Below are positions 8,916 to 17,575 of a stretch of 64,000 nt of DNA, in pieces; position 1 is the stretch's first letter, and every line of letters begins with the position of its first letter. A program made the translations under genes and the position numbers. The notes below the pieces were generated by a model. The model searched no databases. It was not told where the DNA came from and was given only the letters and a program-made list of their open reading frames with translations. The DNA is from CAZUNO01 sp964621445 [NCBI: Candidatus Hadarchaeota archaeon]. GTDB taxonomy: Archaea > CAYQAE01 > CAYVLA01. The stretch lies in the NCBI GenBank assembly GCA_964621445.1, contig CAZUNO010000003.1:86961-150960 (forward strand), in the 5' to 3' direction.

Positions 8916-9906
8916 AATAGGATACTGGGCACCGCTAGAGGGGTTCAGAGATCCCGTCAAGCTACTCGAACTGGCCTCCATGGCCGAGGATGTTGGGTTC
9001 CAGATCACCGGTGTGAGTGACCATTTTCATCCCTGGACTCACACCAACTCCCACTCCATCTTCCCGTGGACCTGGATCGCATCCCTTTTGGAGAGGACAC
9101 AGAGGACTATGGCCGGTACCGCCTGCACCACTCCAACTATAAGATACCATCCAGGCATAGTGGCCCAGGCATTTGCCAGCATGGCTTCCATGTATCCAGG
9201 GCGATTGTTTCTCAGCGTGGGCACCGGGGAGAGGTTGAATGAACAACCCTTAGGTTTTGAATGGCCCAAGTTCAAGCAGAGAAAGGCCAAGTTGGAGGAG
9301 GCCATCGAGATAATCAGGAGCCTGTGGACTGGTGAATTCGTGGATTTCGATGGAAATCATTACACCCTTAACCAGGCCAAGCTCTATGATGTTCCGGAAG
9401 ATGAGATACCACTCATAATCGCGGCAAGCGGCAAGAAGATGATACGAACGGCGGGCAGGCTAGGCGATGGAATACTGACCGTGGCCTCCATTCCGGATTT
9501 TAAGTCCTTTGTACTGCCAAATCTTGCCAAGGGGGCCAAGAAGGCCGGAAAAAGCCCCAAAGATCTAATCAAAATGGTGGAGTTGAAGGTTTCCTACGAC
9601 CAGGACTTTGATCGCGCTCTCGATAAATGTCGTTTCTGGTCAACTACCGCAATTCATGGTCATATCGGTCGCTCCTCCGATCCCAGAGAATTCGAGGAGG
9701 TTGCCAAGGAAGAGGTCACGGATGAGAGACTGCAGGAGATCTGGTTCATCTCAACGGAGATGGACGAAATCAGCAACAGGGTCAACGACTATGTACAGGC
9801 GGGATATGACTGGATCCTAGTTCATAGCTGCAGCCCGGATGAGGAGAACTTTATATCCCGCTTTGGTGAGGAGGTTCTTCCCCGGGTAGAGGAGATGTCT
9901 TCGTAG
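8905..9906 (+). CDS. F420-dependent dehydrogenase, glucose-6-phosphate dehydrogenase (Fgd)-like
   Basis: A 333-residue luciferase-like monooxygenase-fold enzyme closely resembling actinobacterial Fgd. Shared features, recalled from the Fgd sequence, include VSDHFHPW (family SDHFQPW), the active-site-lining TPTIRYHPGIVAQAFA, VGTGE-LNE, a FDGNHYTL strand, and YDVP followed by IPLIIAASG. These match positions used for F420 binding. The protein would reduce F420 while oxidising a sugar phosphate or an alcohol. The start ATG follows gaggt closely and overlaps the MATE gene. CofC, for making F420, is at the end of this window. Confidence 0.88.
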   Translation: MKPRIGYWAPLEGFRDPVKLLELASMAEDVGFQITGVSDHFHPWTHTNSHSIFPWTWIASLLERTQRTMAGTACTTPTIRYHPGIVAQAFASMASMYPGRLFLSVGTGERLNEQPLGFEWPKFKQRKAKLEEAIEIIRSLWTGEFVDFDGNHYTLNQAKLYDVPEDEIPLIIAASGKKMIRTAGRLGDGILTVASIPDFKSFVLPNLAKGAKKAGKSPKDLIKMVELKVSYDQDFDRALDKCRFWSTTAIHGHIGRSSDPREFEEVAKEEVTDERLQEIWFISTEMDEISNRVNDYVQAGYDWILVHSCSPDEENFISRFGEEVLPRVEEMSS

Positions 9907-9917
9907 GTGTTGAGGAT

Positions 9918-10997
9918 TTGGCCACCAGCAGGGAACGCTTCATTAAAGCCATCAGCCTGGAGGAACCAGACCGGGTACCCATATCCGATGTTGGTGTATC
10001 CCCCTCCGTGGTAGAACAGGCCCTAGGGACCAAACTTAGTTCCGAATATGAATGGGCGAAGGCGCTAGGTGACCTTGGCTTTGATATGGTTGTTTCCAGG
10101 CATCGCCTCCAAGGACATGGTCAGAACATACTGGGAGGCACGCCACCCCAATGGGAGCCAGAATGGATCGACGACACCACCTACATGGGCGAATGGGGAG
10201 AGGTGAGGAAGGTCACCTCCGATATGGAATCCCCAGTGGACGGCGTGATCGAGAGCCCAGAGGACCTCGAGGATTTTGAGATACCGGATCCCTACAAGGA
10301 AGGAAGGATCGACCCCGTTCTAGAGGCGGTGGAGGCACTGGGTGAGGACATCCCGGTCTTCGCCCTGTTACATGACGCCTTCGAACTTCCCTGGATGATG
10401 AGAGGAAGGATAGAGAAATTGGTATTGGATTATCACCGAAGGCCCCGTTTTGCCAAGAAAATGACCGAGATAGCAATCGATTTCAACATCGAAATGGCCA
10501 ATATTCTCCTGGATGAGGGTGTAACCGGTATCGTCACCGGCGATGATTACGCCTTTGCCTCCGGACCCTTCATGACTCCCAAACATTTCAGGAAATTCAT
10601 CTATCCCGGTCTTAGAAAATTGATCAGGGCCGTTCATTCCAAGGATGCTCCCTTTTTGAAGCATACCGATGGAAAAATATGGCCCATACTGGATGATATA
10701 CTAGATGCCAAACCGGATATCCTGAATCCCATAGAAACCGAGGCAGGGATGGACCTAGCCCGGGTAAAGCAAGCCCACGGCCACCAGGTTGCACTGATGG
10801 GTAACGTTGACTGCGGCCCAATACTGCATTACGGGTCCATCACCGATGTGGTGCATGATGTACGTAGATGCCTTAGGGATGGAGCACCCGGAGGCGGTTA
10901 CATCCTAAGTTCGAGCAACACCATATACAGCGGCACCAAACCCAAAAATATGATGACCATGATCGAAACCGCTAGAAAGATGGGCAAATACCGCTAA
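9918..10997 (+). CDS. Uroporphyrinogen decarboxylase family / MtaA-like protein
   Basis: A 359-residue TIM barrel protein of the UroD superfamily, closer to the methyltransferase (MtaA/CmuA) branch than to haem-pathway HemE. Visible features are the N-terminal ERFIKAISLEEPDRVP, the barrel strand HTDGKIWPIL, NPIETEAGMDLARVK and MGNVDCG near the C terminus. In methyltransferase relatives a zinc is held by His and Cys at the HxC and the later Cys; here the first motif is HTD and the later Cys is present. Methyl transfer from an unknown substrate is plausible but unproven. TTG start with aggtg upstream; 11 bases after the Fgd-like gene. Confidence 0.8.
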   Translation: MATSRERFIKAISLEEPDRVPISDVGVSPSVVEQALGTKLSSEYEWAKALGDLGFDMVVSRHRLQGHGQNILGGTPPQWEPEWIDDTTYMGEWGEVRKVTSDMESPVDGVIESPEDLEDFEIPDPYKEGRIDPVLEAVEALGEDIPVFALLHDAFELPWMMRGRIEKLVLDYHRRPRFAKKMTEIAIDFNIEMANILLDEGVTGIVTGDDYAFASGPFMTPKHFRKFIYPGLRKLIRAVHSKDAPFLKHTDGKIWPILDDILDAKPDILNPIETEAGMDLARVKQAHGHQVALMGNVDCGPILHYGSITDVVHDVRRCLRDGAPGGGYILSSSNTIYSGTKPKNMMTMIETARKMGKYR

Positions 10998-11017
10998 TGC
11001 TTCATATGAGAAGACCC

Positions 11018-12352
11018 TCACCGTGGGGGCCACTGGTCAAAATCCGGTCTGGCCGAATCCCCGTCCTTTTCGTGCTCACGGGCCACCTCATCCAATAGCT
11101 CCTCTACCAATTCCGGTCTCCTGTCGGCCACATCAATGGTCTCATAGGGATCAGCCCTGAGGTTGTAAAGCTCGCAGGCCTCCGGCACCAGGCCTTTCTT
11201 TGCCACCATCTTCCAGTCCCCCCTTCTCAGCGCGAATCTCTCGTCCTTCAAGTTCCAGTACAGCGAGCGATCCTCCAACTCGACGACATCGCCCTCGAGA
11301 AGGGGCAATATGTTAATGCCGTCCCAATTTGGATCATCCTGAGGCTCTCCCAAGGCAAGGCGGGTCAGAGTGGGCATCCAGTCGGTTATACTTAAGGGGT
11401 AATCACACCTTCTGGGCTCCAGGTGGCCAGGCCAGGCAACTAGGGTGGGAGTTCGTACGCCACCCTCGTAAAGCTGTCCTTTTTCCCCTCTTAGCGGGGA
11501 ATTGTTACCAAGGCCTGGGGTCTCCCAGGCCCATCCCGGGTATCTATCCACCTCGCCATTATAGTAGTTAGTCCCCGCAGCCCCGTTATCTCCGCAGAAT
11601 ATGATTATAGTCCTTTCGAACTGTGAATTTTGTTTTAGGGTGTCAATTAGCCTCCCTACGCCACTATCCATATGACTTGCATACGCCGCATAGCGCTTCC
11701 AGGACCTGTCCATGGATTTGTCCTTACTGTAGCGATCATACTCGTATTCGTTGAGCCAGCTAGCCGGGGCATCAACCGGCACGTGGACCGCTGTAAAGGG
11801 AACGTAACAGAACCAGGGCCCCTCCCGCCCATCAATCCATCTGCATGCCTCCCGGACTATAAGGTCAGTCACGTGGCCCCTTTCCTCTATTCGTTCCCCG
11901 TCCCTATGCCAGGTATGGGAGTAATGTCCTCTCTTGTAGCGGTGATTATAAGGGTCCACCCCTCCAGCTAGGCTTCCATAAGAGGTATCAAATCCGTACT
12001 CGTTAGGGCAGAATCGTGGGTCCGATCCCAGGTGCCACTTGCCGAAAAGCCCGGTGTCATATCCAGCCTCCTTTAAGGAGCTGGCCAGAGTCGGATATTT
12101 ATCGGGAAGTATGGGTCGATTTGACGGAACGGTGGCATGTGTACCAAAGCGGCCTGGATATCTCCCGGTCAGAAGGGAGACACGGGTTGGCGTACACACC
12201 GGGGCAACGTAGTGCTGGTCCAGCTCCACGCCGAAGGAGGCCAGACGGTCAATACTCGGGGTCCTGTTGATGGATCCATGGTAACCAACATCCCCCCAGC
12301 CCAGGTCGTCGGCCAAAATAAACAAAACGTTAGGTCTAAATTCCCCATCCAT
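11018..12352 (-). CDS. Type I sulfatase (Cys-type)
   Basis: A 444-residue sulfatase. The N terminus NVLFILADDLGWGD supplies the metal-binding Asp pair, and C53-T-P-T-R57-VSLLTGR is the site converted to formylglycine for catalysis. Further motifs are GKWHLGSD and the IIFCGDNGA metal motif. It lacks a signal peptide, so a cytoplasmic enzyme is likely. It would hydrolyse a sulfate ester; a maturation enzyme is required but none is in the window. It sits tail to tail with the UroD-like gene, 20 bases away. Confidence 0.92.
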   Translation of the reverse strand: MDGEFRPNVLFILADDLGWGDVGYHGSINRTPSIDRLASFGVELDQHYVAPVCTPTRVSLLTGRYPGRFGTHATVPSNRPILPDKYPTLASSLKEAGYDTGLFGKWHLGSDPRFCPNEYGFDTSYGSLAGGVDPYNHRYKRGHYSHTWHRDGERIEERGHVTDLIVREACRWIDGREGPWFCYVPFTAVHVPVDAPASWLNEYEYDRYSKDKSMDRSWKRYAAYASHMDSGVGRLIDTLKQNSQFERTIIIFCGDNGAAGTNYYNGEVDRYPGWAWETPGLGNNSPLRGEKGQLYEGGVRTPTLVAWPGHLEPRRCDYPLSITDWMPTLTRLALGEPQDDPNWDGINILPLLEGDVVELEDRSLYWNLKDERFALRRGDWKMVAKKGLVPEACELYNLRADPYETIDVADRRPELVEELLDEVAREHEKDGDSARPDFDQWPPR

Positions 12353-12438
12353 GGTCTCTCATCTCCGCCTTCTGATCCTGCAGGACACGCATCCATAAAT
12401 ACTTCCCAGCGGAGGACGCTAACAATTCCCGAACAGAA

Positions 12439-12446
12439 CATATAAG
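12439..12446 (+). promoter_or_regulatory. TATA box for FEN1 gene
   Basis: The sequence catataag centres about 31 bases before the ATG at 12474, consistent with a transcript that has only a few leader bases. Confidence 0.5.
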
Positions 12447-12473
12447 CGTCTGAAATAGACCCATATCCCAGTC

Positions 12474-13511
12474 ATGGGCGTTCAATTAGGTACACTGGTA
12501 CCAAAAAAGGATATGGCTCTCAAGGACATGAGGGCAAAAACTCTTGCCGTTGATGCCAGCAGCATCATACACCAGTTTCTAGCCTTGGTAAGGTATCCTA
12601 GCGGAGTACCCCTGATGGACTCCGAGGGAAATATCACCTCAGGGCTTGCAGGCCTTTTCTACAGGTCCACGAAACTGATATACAGATATGGAATGGAGCT
12701 AATATTCATCTTTGATGGCAAGCCTCCCCAGCTCAAACTCTCGTGGCTCACGGAACGGGAAAGAAAGGAAAGAAGGGACAAATTTGAGAAAAGACTCAGG
12801 GAGTGGCGAACTGCCCTCCAGGAGGGAGACCTGAGCTCCGCATATTCAAAGGCGGTGACCACGGGCATGATCGACTCGGATATAATCGATGATGCCAAGA
12901 GACTGCTGTTTCTCCTTGGCATACCAGTGGTCCAGGCACCAGCAGAAGCCGAAGCCCAGGCATGCCACATATCCAGGACCAGTCGCGCATGGGCCGTCAA
13001 TAGCCGGGACTTCGACTGCTTATTATTCAAGGCTCCAAGAATGGCCAGATATGTGTCAATTGCCGGGGTTTACCGGGGCGTTGGAATGCCGAGCCGTCCC
13101 CAGCTAATTGAGTTGAAGCCTGTTCTCCGAAAATTTCGCATAACCCATCCTCAACTTATCGATATGGCCATCCTGATGGGCACTGACTATAATCGAGGTT
13201 TAGAGGGCATCGGCCCCAGGAAATCTCTCCGTCTTATCCGGACATACGGAAGACTGGAGAACTTGCCCGATGAAATCTCAAAGGACCTTCCGCCCAACCT
13301 CCATCATATAAGAAACTCATTCCAAAAGCCAGAGATCGACAGGGATTACTCCCTGGTTAGCGGAGAGTTTGACCCCCAGGGAATAGTCGATTTCCTATGT
13401 GATGAGAGAGATTTTAGCCCTAGGAGCGTTCGCTCCGCGCTCAAGAGGATATCAAGGGCCAGGACCGAGGGACATCAGGCCACCTTGGAACACTTCAGCG
13501 GTTTTGATTGA
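12474..13511 (+). CDS. fen: Flap endonuclease 1
   Basis: A 345-residue structure-specific nuclease that removes 5' flaps in Okazaki fragment maturation and repair. The metal-binding acidic residues are present: VDASS, IFDGKPP, APAEAEAQ, NSRDFDCLLF and MGTDYN followed by the helix-hairpin-helix GLEGIGPRKSLRLI. The tail QATLEHFSGFD is a likely PCNA-interacting (PIP) box. Length and layout are normal. Single gene with its own TATA box, convergent with the carboxykinase gene, zero bases between stops. Confidence 0.96.
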   Translation: MGVQLGTLVPKKDMALKDMRAKTLAVDASSIIHQFLALVRYPSGVPLMDSEGNITSGLAGLFYRSTKLIYRYGMELIFIFDGKPPQLKLSWLTERERKERRDKFEKRLREWRTALQEGDLSSAYSKAVTTGMIDSDIIDDAKRLLFLLGIPVVQAPAEAEAQACHISRTSRAWAVNSRDFDCLLFKAPRMARYVSIAGVYRGVGMPSRPQLIELKPVLRKFRITHPQLIDMAILMGTDYNRGLEGIGPRKSLRLIRTYGRLENLPDEISKDLPPNLHHIRNSFQKPEIDRDYSLVSGEFDPQGIVDFLCDERDFSPRSVRSALKRISRARTEGHQATLEHFSGFD

Positions 13512-15995
13512 CTAATGACCGATGGACTGGGTAATGGCCGGGTTCAAACCCTTGAACTTGGAGAGCCATTGAACCCTTTCCTCGGTTAGCTCCCTTACCA
13601 GTCGATCCGCCTGCTCCTCGGTATAGAAACGGTCCAGGTCATACCTAGAGATATCGGTATCCGGGACCTCCTCGGGAACCAGGACGTTGAAGTACTTGCC
13701 CTCCTTCCAGTTGATCTCCCCACGGGCTATGGCCCTAATTATGGCTGCCGACTCCGGAATCCCGATATCCTCGGCCTCCTGGTGGATTATCCTTCTACCA
13801 TCCGAGGTCACTTTGGCAATCTCTCCCACCCCGCCGGTATTGAATAGGTATAGCTGTAGCTTGTCCTGATGCCTCTTAGCGAAATCGTAAACGAAGTTGC
13901 CTTCCTGAGAAAAATCACCGACTATGAAGGGGTTCATCCCAACCACCCTAACCGACTGGCCGGCCTTGGTGGGGTCGCTTCCCGAGGTCTCGATCGATTC
14001 GCCAAGCATGAAAGCGGCCGCTGCCTGTTCTGGGGTTAGCTTGGAAACCGGGGGCACAACCGTGTTCCGTCTGGTGACGAACAGGATTATCATACCGTCT
14101 AGTTCATTCAGAGGAGGAATGTCCATGCTCTCGCTACAGTGCTCCTTGAAATCTTCTCTCTGCATTATTCCCCGCCCATTTCCGGTCAGGGTCTGATCGC
14201 CGAAGGAAACATTTCCCCGGTAATCAACCAGTACGTTCTCGAATATGGCCCGGGGCTTGGTAACCGCCTCGTATATTAGGGGCAGGATGCCGGGGTCGAC
14301 GCCCTCCGTCTTGAGGTAGAAACCTGTTTCCGGCCCGTAGGCCTGACCGTTTGGCCTCAGAAATACCACATCATCCTGCACTATCTCGATGCCCTCCCCC
14401 TTGCCGTGGAGTCCATGATCATGGCATGTATGGGTGGTCTTCCCGGTTGCGGTGAGGCCAAAAATCAACATGCTATATCTCTTAAGGTCGCCGCTTTTCC
14501 TACTTCTGGCTCGCAGGATCTTTGACCCCGCGTGAAGGCCCAGCATGCCTCTCTGTTTGGCCTCCCACATGGCCATCCGTAGAAATCCCTTCTTATCCTC
14601 GCCGTAGTAATCGGTTCCCAGGATATAGGTGATGCCTATCTCCGGGAATACCAGGACCTGTCGGTCCTTTTCCTGCCACTCGGGTATGTGCAGAAGCTGG
14701 AGAACCGTATCACCCTCGCCCTTTTTGGGAGGAAGTCCCTGGCTCACCATGTAAGCCAGCCTTATCATCTCCCTTCTCTGGGTTGAAATGTAGAGCCTGC
14801 AGGTGGGAGTAAAGGAATCATTATCCCCCATATCGCGCTCCACGCAGACGAAAGGAGCCTTTTTCACGTAATCATGGACGTCTTTCAGGGTCTTGGGCAG
14901 GTTTCTGAGTATTCGTTTCTGCTTATCGTTGAGCTTGGTACTCATGACCTCCTTGCTTCCGATGGAAACGGTGAGGGGTGCACTTCTATTCTTGACCGTG
15001 GAAACGAAACTGTAATTGTCGAATTTCGTCTTGGTTCCGTGTTCGTAGGCCATCGACCTCAGCTCATCGATCTCTGGCCGCATGACGTTCCTGCTGCCCT
15101 CCAGCTGCTCCATGGTATCCTTCACGAAGCCAAGGTCCGCGCTCTTAATCATCTGCTCAACCTCGGGGACCTCCTCTCCCTCCTGGACCTGGGTGAGGTA
15201 CTCCCCGGACTCGATTATCTCTCTGATCCTCTTTTGGACCTCAAGGACCGGCTGGGCGGTGTTAACCTTGTAGCAGGAGGCAAACTGCAGGATGTCCTTG
15301 TAGAAACTGGTCTGAAGAGCCATTCTGTCCTCGGTCCTCACCAGCCAGTGAGGGTTGAAGAAGGGGTCATCGGCCTTCCTCATAGCATCAATAGCGTCCT
15401 TCTGGCTCAGCCTGGAACAGACCCATCCCTCATTAGGATGTCTCTCCGTGATGAAGATAAGCTTGATACGGGTGGTGTCCAGGAACTTCTCCTGGCCACC
15501 TATCCACCAGGGATCAAGAATGAAATAGCCATCGGCTCTTTTGCAATCGTCAATGAGCTCCTTCATACTGGGATTTATCTTGGTGACCTCTTCCTTGACT
15601 AGGAACTTTCTCTCCGATACCAGCGTGGATATTCTACCGTGTTCTCCTCCCAATCTTTCAACATAGATCCAGTCATTGGAATGTATCCTTGCATTATCCA
15701 GCTCAAGTAGGAGATAGGTGTGGGTAGACTTTCCTACCCCCCTTTCTCCGGTGATCACCACGCCCTCCCCATTCACGTCCAGGAGGGAGCCGCGGATGAA
15801 GTGCATGTCCTTTTGTTCCTCTGAAACGTATATAGCCAGGCCCAGGGCTATTGACCTGATATCCTGATAGCTTGTCTTGTTAATGGTGACAGCGGTCTTT
15901 GTCTCTCCGTGGAAGGCGGCGGATGGTTCGGTGTCCGGGACCCCGGTGACGGCGTAAACGACACCGTGGGGCCTCGTGGTATGCTCGTGTTCCAA
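13512..15995 (-). CDS. PEP carboxykinase (ATP)-type protein with two P-loops
   Basis: An 827-residue protein, about 1.5 times the length of ordinary ATP-type PEP carboxykinase. The C-terminal part (residues about 380-827) carries carboxykinase motifs: kinase-1a FGLTATGKTTHT near 513, kinase-2 IVQDDVVFL, ENVLVDYRGNVSFGD, and PPVSKLTPEQAAA. It should interconvert oxaloacetate and PEP with ATP. The N-terminal part has a second P-loop, ITGERGVGKSTHT at about 82-94, with an HPr-kinase or carboxykinase-like pattern following, as if the ATP-binding module were duplicated. The listed start is a TTG without a ribosome site; the true start is probably upstream, see the next entry. Confidence 0.85.
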   Translation of the reverse strand: MEHEHTTRPHGVVYAVTGVPDTEPSAAFHGETKTAVTINKTSYQDIRSIALGLAIYVSEEQKDMHFIRGSLLDVNGEGVVITGERGVGKSTHTYLLLELDNARIHSNDWIYVERLGGEHGRISTLVSERKFLVKEEVTKINPSMKELIDDCKRADGYFILDPWWIGGQEKFLDTTRIKLIFITERHPNEGWVCSRLSQKDAIDAMRKADDPFFNPHWLVRTEDRMALQTSFYKDILQFASCYKVNTAQPVLEVQKRIREIIESGEYLTQVQEGEEVPEVEQMIKSADLGFVKDTMEQLEGSRNVMRPEIDELRSMAYEHGTKTKFDNYSFVSTVKNRSAPLTVSIGSKEVMSTKLNDKQKRILRNLPKTLKDVHDYVKKAPFVCVERDMGDNDSFTPTCRLYISTQRREMIRLAYMVSQGLPPKKGEGDTVLQLLHIPEWQEKDRQVLVFPEIGITYILGTDYYGEDKKGFLRMAMWEAKQRGMLGLHAGSKILRARSRKSGDLKRYSMLIFGLTATGKTTHTCHDHGLHGKGEGIEIVQDDVVFLRPNGQAYGPETGFYLKTEGVDPGILPLIYEAVTKPRAIFENVLVDYRGNVSFGDQTLTGNGRGIMQREDFKEHCSESMDIPPLNELDGMIILFVTRRNTVVPPVSKLTPEQAAAAFMLGESIETSGSDPTKAGQSVRVVGMNPFIVGDFSQEGNFVYDFAKRHQDKLQLYLFNTGGVGEIAKVTSDGRRIIHQEAEDIGIPESAAIIRAIARGEINWKEGKYFNVLVPEEVPDTDISRYDLDRFYTEEQADRLVRELTEERVQWLSKFKGLNPAITQSIGH

Positions 15996-16195
15996 CCCGG
16001 GAGCTGCAAACCAGTTCTCACGCCAGAAATCGTCCAGATGTCTGTCATTGGTCCTTAGCTGTATGTATATGCCGTTAATATTGCATTCCAGACGTAGATC
16101 TCCCTGCCCATATACATCTCTGCTTGTCTTACCAACTCATTTCTCTCGGCGAGGGAGATACCCGTCTCAACCAAATCATTGTGACCAACGGGCAT
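15996..16195 (-). other. Probable frameshifted N-terminal extension of the carboxykinase gene
   Basis: Upstream of the TTG start the same frame stays open to a stop near 16150 and reads as protein (for example IYIQLRTNDRHLDDFW), yet has no ATG, GTG or TTG. In the neighbouring frame, an ATG at 16195 with a strong gaggag site eight bases before it opens MPVGHNDLVETGISLAERN. Adding one G to the minus-strand GGG at 16107-16109 joins the two frames and would give an N terminus of about 67 more residues. Likely a sequencing or assembly deletion in a G run, or a true disruption. Confidence 0.55.
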
Positions 16196-16232
16196 CTTGC
16201 ATACTCCTCTGGGTCAAGGCCTATAGAGGGCT

Positions 16233-16242
16233 AAAAAATATA
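16233..16242 (-). promoter_or_regulatory. TATA box for the carboxykinase gene
   Basis: On the minus strand tatatttttt lies about 40 bases upstream of the ATG at 16195, overlapping the end of the preceding membrane-protein gene. This supports 16195, not 15995, as the region where translation starts, and separates the carboxykinase from the ABC operon. Confidence 0.45.
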
Positions 16243-16243
16243 C

Positions 16244-17563
16244 TCATGATGAACGGCTCAACTCCACCTCAATCAGATTTCTAGTCTTTTCCTCTTCAGG
16301 GACAATCACCCGGCCCTTGATCAGGAATTGATCTATATCCTGGAATTCTCCCTTGAGCCAGGGGTGAAGGACGGCGGACATGTTGAAACCGTATTTTAAA
16401 TCCGGTTTCAGATTTTGGAATTCTAACCGGCCGAAATCGATAAGTTCCTCGTAGGGCCTGGAACTGTTTATTACCCCGTTTCCGTCCATTTTGGTTCCGT
16501 TATGAAAATCCATGAAGGGTATACCCGGCGTACCGACCCAAACTCCCCTCAGCTTCTTGTCCCGCTTGTCCCATTTTACTATGAACTTGCTCGGTATGAG
16601 AAGATGTGAAGTCCGGTTACTATACAAGCCGAGGTGCTCATAGGCCTCCGAGAAGTCCAGGGAAACCTGTTTCTCGTTCTCGGCCAGGCCACTGTCCTCT
16701 TCGACGGTAATCATGTCTCCCGGCGCTTCTGATGCCCTTTGATACGCCTTTTCAACTATGGGCAGGGTTTTGGCTAGCTCCAACAGGTCCTCTCCCGAAT
16801 AATTTGTGAAAGCGGGATATCGGAAATAGCCCGTGAATTCTATATCGACCCGTTCCACCTCCCTTGGTACGTCGTTTACCAGCATTACCGAGAATGGCTT
16901 TGCCTCGCCCGGTGATAGCTCCCTGGGGTATTGATAGTCCGTTATGCGGTCAGGCCTCTTTACATAATAATAACGGAAGGCAAGTATGGCTCCAGAGAAA
17001 ATCAGGCCTAGGATAATAAGAACCGCGGTCCTCTTGTCCAGGATTAACGGCTCCCCTTTGGTCATACGATTTATGGTGGATATCTCCTTCACATCACGTT
17101 TGATATTTCTCTTAAGTCCGGAAAGTCCATGGTTCCTGGCCACGTTAACCACCCCGGCCAGGGCGATAATGCCAGCCCAGATTATGCCGTAGAAGTTAAT
17201 CATGTACACAATCCCACTGATACCTCTCCAACCTACGTCGAGGAACTCCAGTACTACCAGTATTCGGAGGAAAAGGTAAAAACCTACCAGCGAGCCTATG
17301 GTGGCTATCCACCAACCTATCCTCCTCGACAATTTTGCCACTAGATTCTGAATAAAAATTGGAAAGAAAATTCCCGAATAACCAATAGTCAAGCCCGCCT
17401 GAATGAAGAGGAAGATTATCTCCCCTGCATCGAACCCCCGGGTCTGCAGAAAGGAATAGATGAATACAAGGAGGATTATGGCGATATATAGAAAGAATAG
17501 CCTATAGTATCCCGGTAGGTAGCTCAGCCCTTCGAACCATCTCTTGATCCTACTCAAAAACAC
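16244..17563 (-). CDS. Polytopic membrane protein with large extracytoplasmic C-terminal domain
   Basis: A 439-residue protein I do not recognise. Residues 1-170 contain four or five membrane helices (YRLFFLYIAIILLVFIYSF, FLFIQAGLTIG, IGSLVGFYLFLRILVVL and others), a further helix lies at about 185-205, and the rest (210-439) is a soluble beta-rich domain with no catalytic motif, beginning DRITDYQYPRELSPGEAKPF. The soluble part probably lies outside the cell. Last gene of the operon that starts at 23149; it follows the zinc protein by 12 bases, so it is likely part of the same membrane complex. Confidence 0.75.
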   Translation of the reverse strand: MFLSRIKRWFEGLSYLPGYYRLFFLYIAIILLVFIYSFLQTRGFDAGEIIFLFIQAGLTIGYSGIFFPIFIQNLVAKLSRRIGWWIATIGSLVGFYLFLRILVVLEFLDVGWRGISGIVYMINFYGIIWAGIIALAGVVNVARNHGLSGLKRNIKRDVKEISTINRMTKGEPLILDKRTAVLIILGLIFSGAILAFRYYYVKRPDRITDYQYPRELSPGEAKPFSVMLVNDVPREVERVDIEFTGYFRYPAFTNYSGEDLLELAKTLPIVEKAYQRASEAPGDMITVEEDSGLAENEKQVSLDFSEAYEHLGLYSNRTSHLLIPSKFIVKWDKRDKKLRGVWVGTPGIPFMDFHNGTKMDGNGVINSSRPYEELIDFGRLEFQNLKPDLKYGFNMSAVLHPWLKGEFQDIDQFLIKGRVIVPEEEKTRNLIEVELSRSS

Positions 17564-17575
17564 ACCAGATTGGTG

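Noticed and set aside
9918-10997. HemE, haem pathway uroporphyrinogen decarboxylase
   Set aside because: The N-terminal region and the later NPIETEAGMD and GNVDCG sequences match the methyltransferase-like branch, and no haem genes are near.
14874-15602. 242-residue plus-strand ORF
   Set aside because: It lies wholly antisense to the carboxykinase gene, lacks a ribosome site and its Leu/Gly/Asp-rich sequence mirrors the coding frame.
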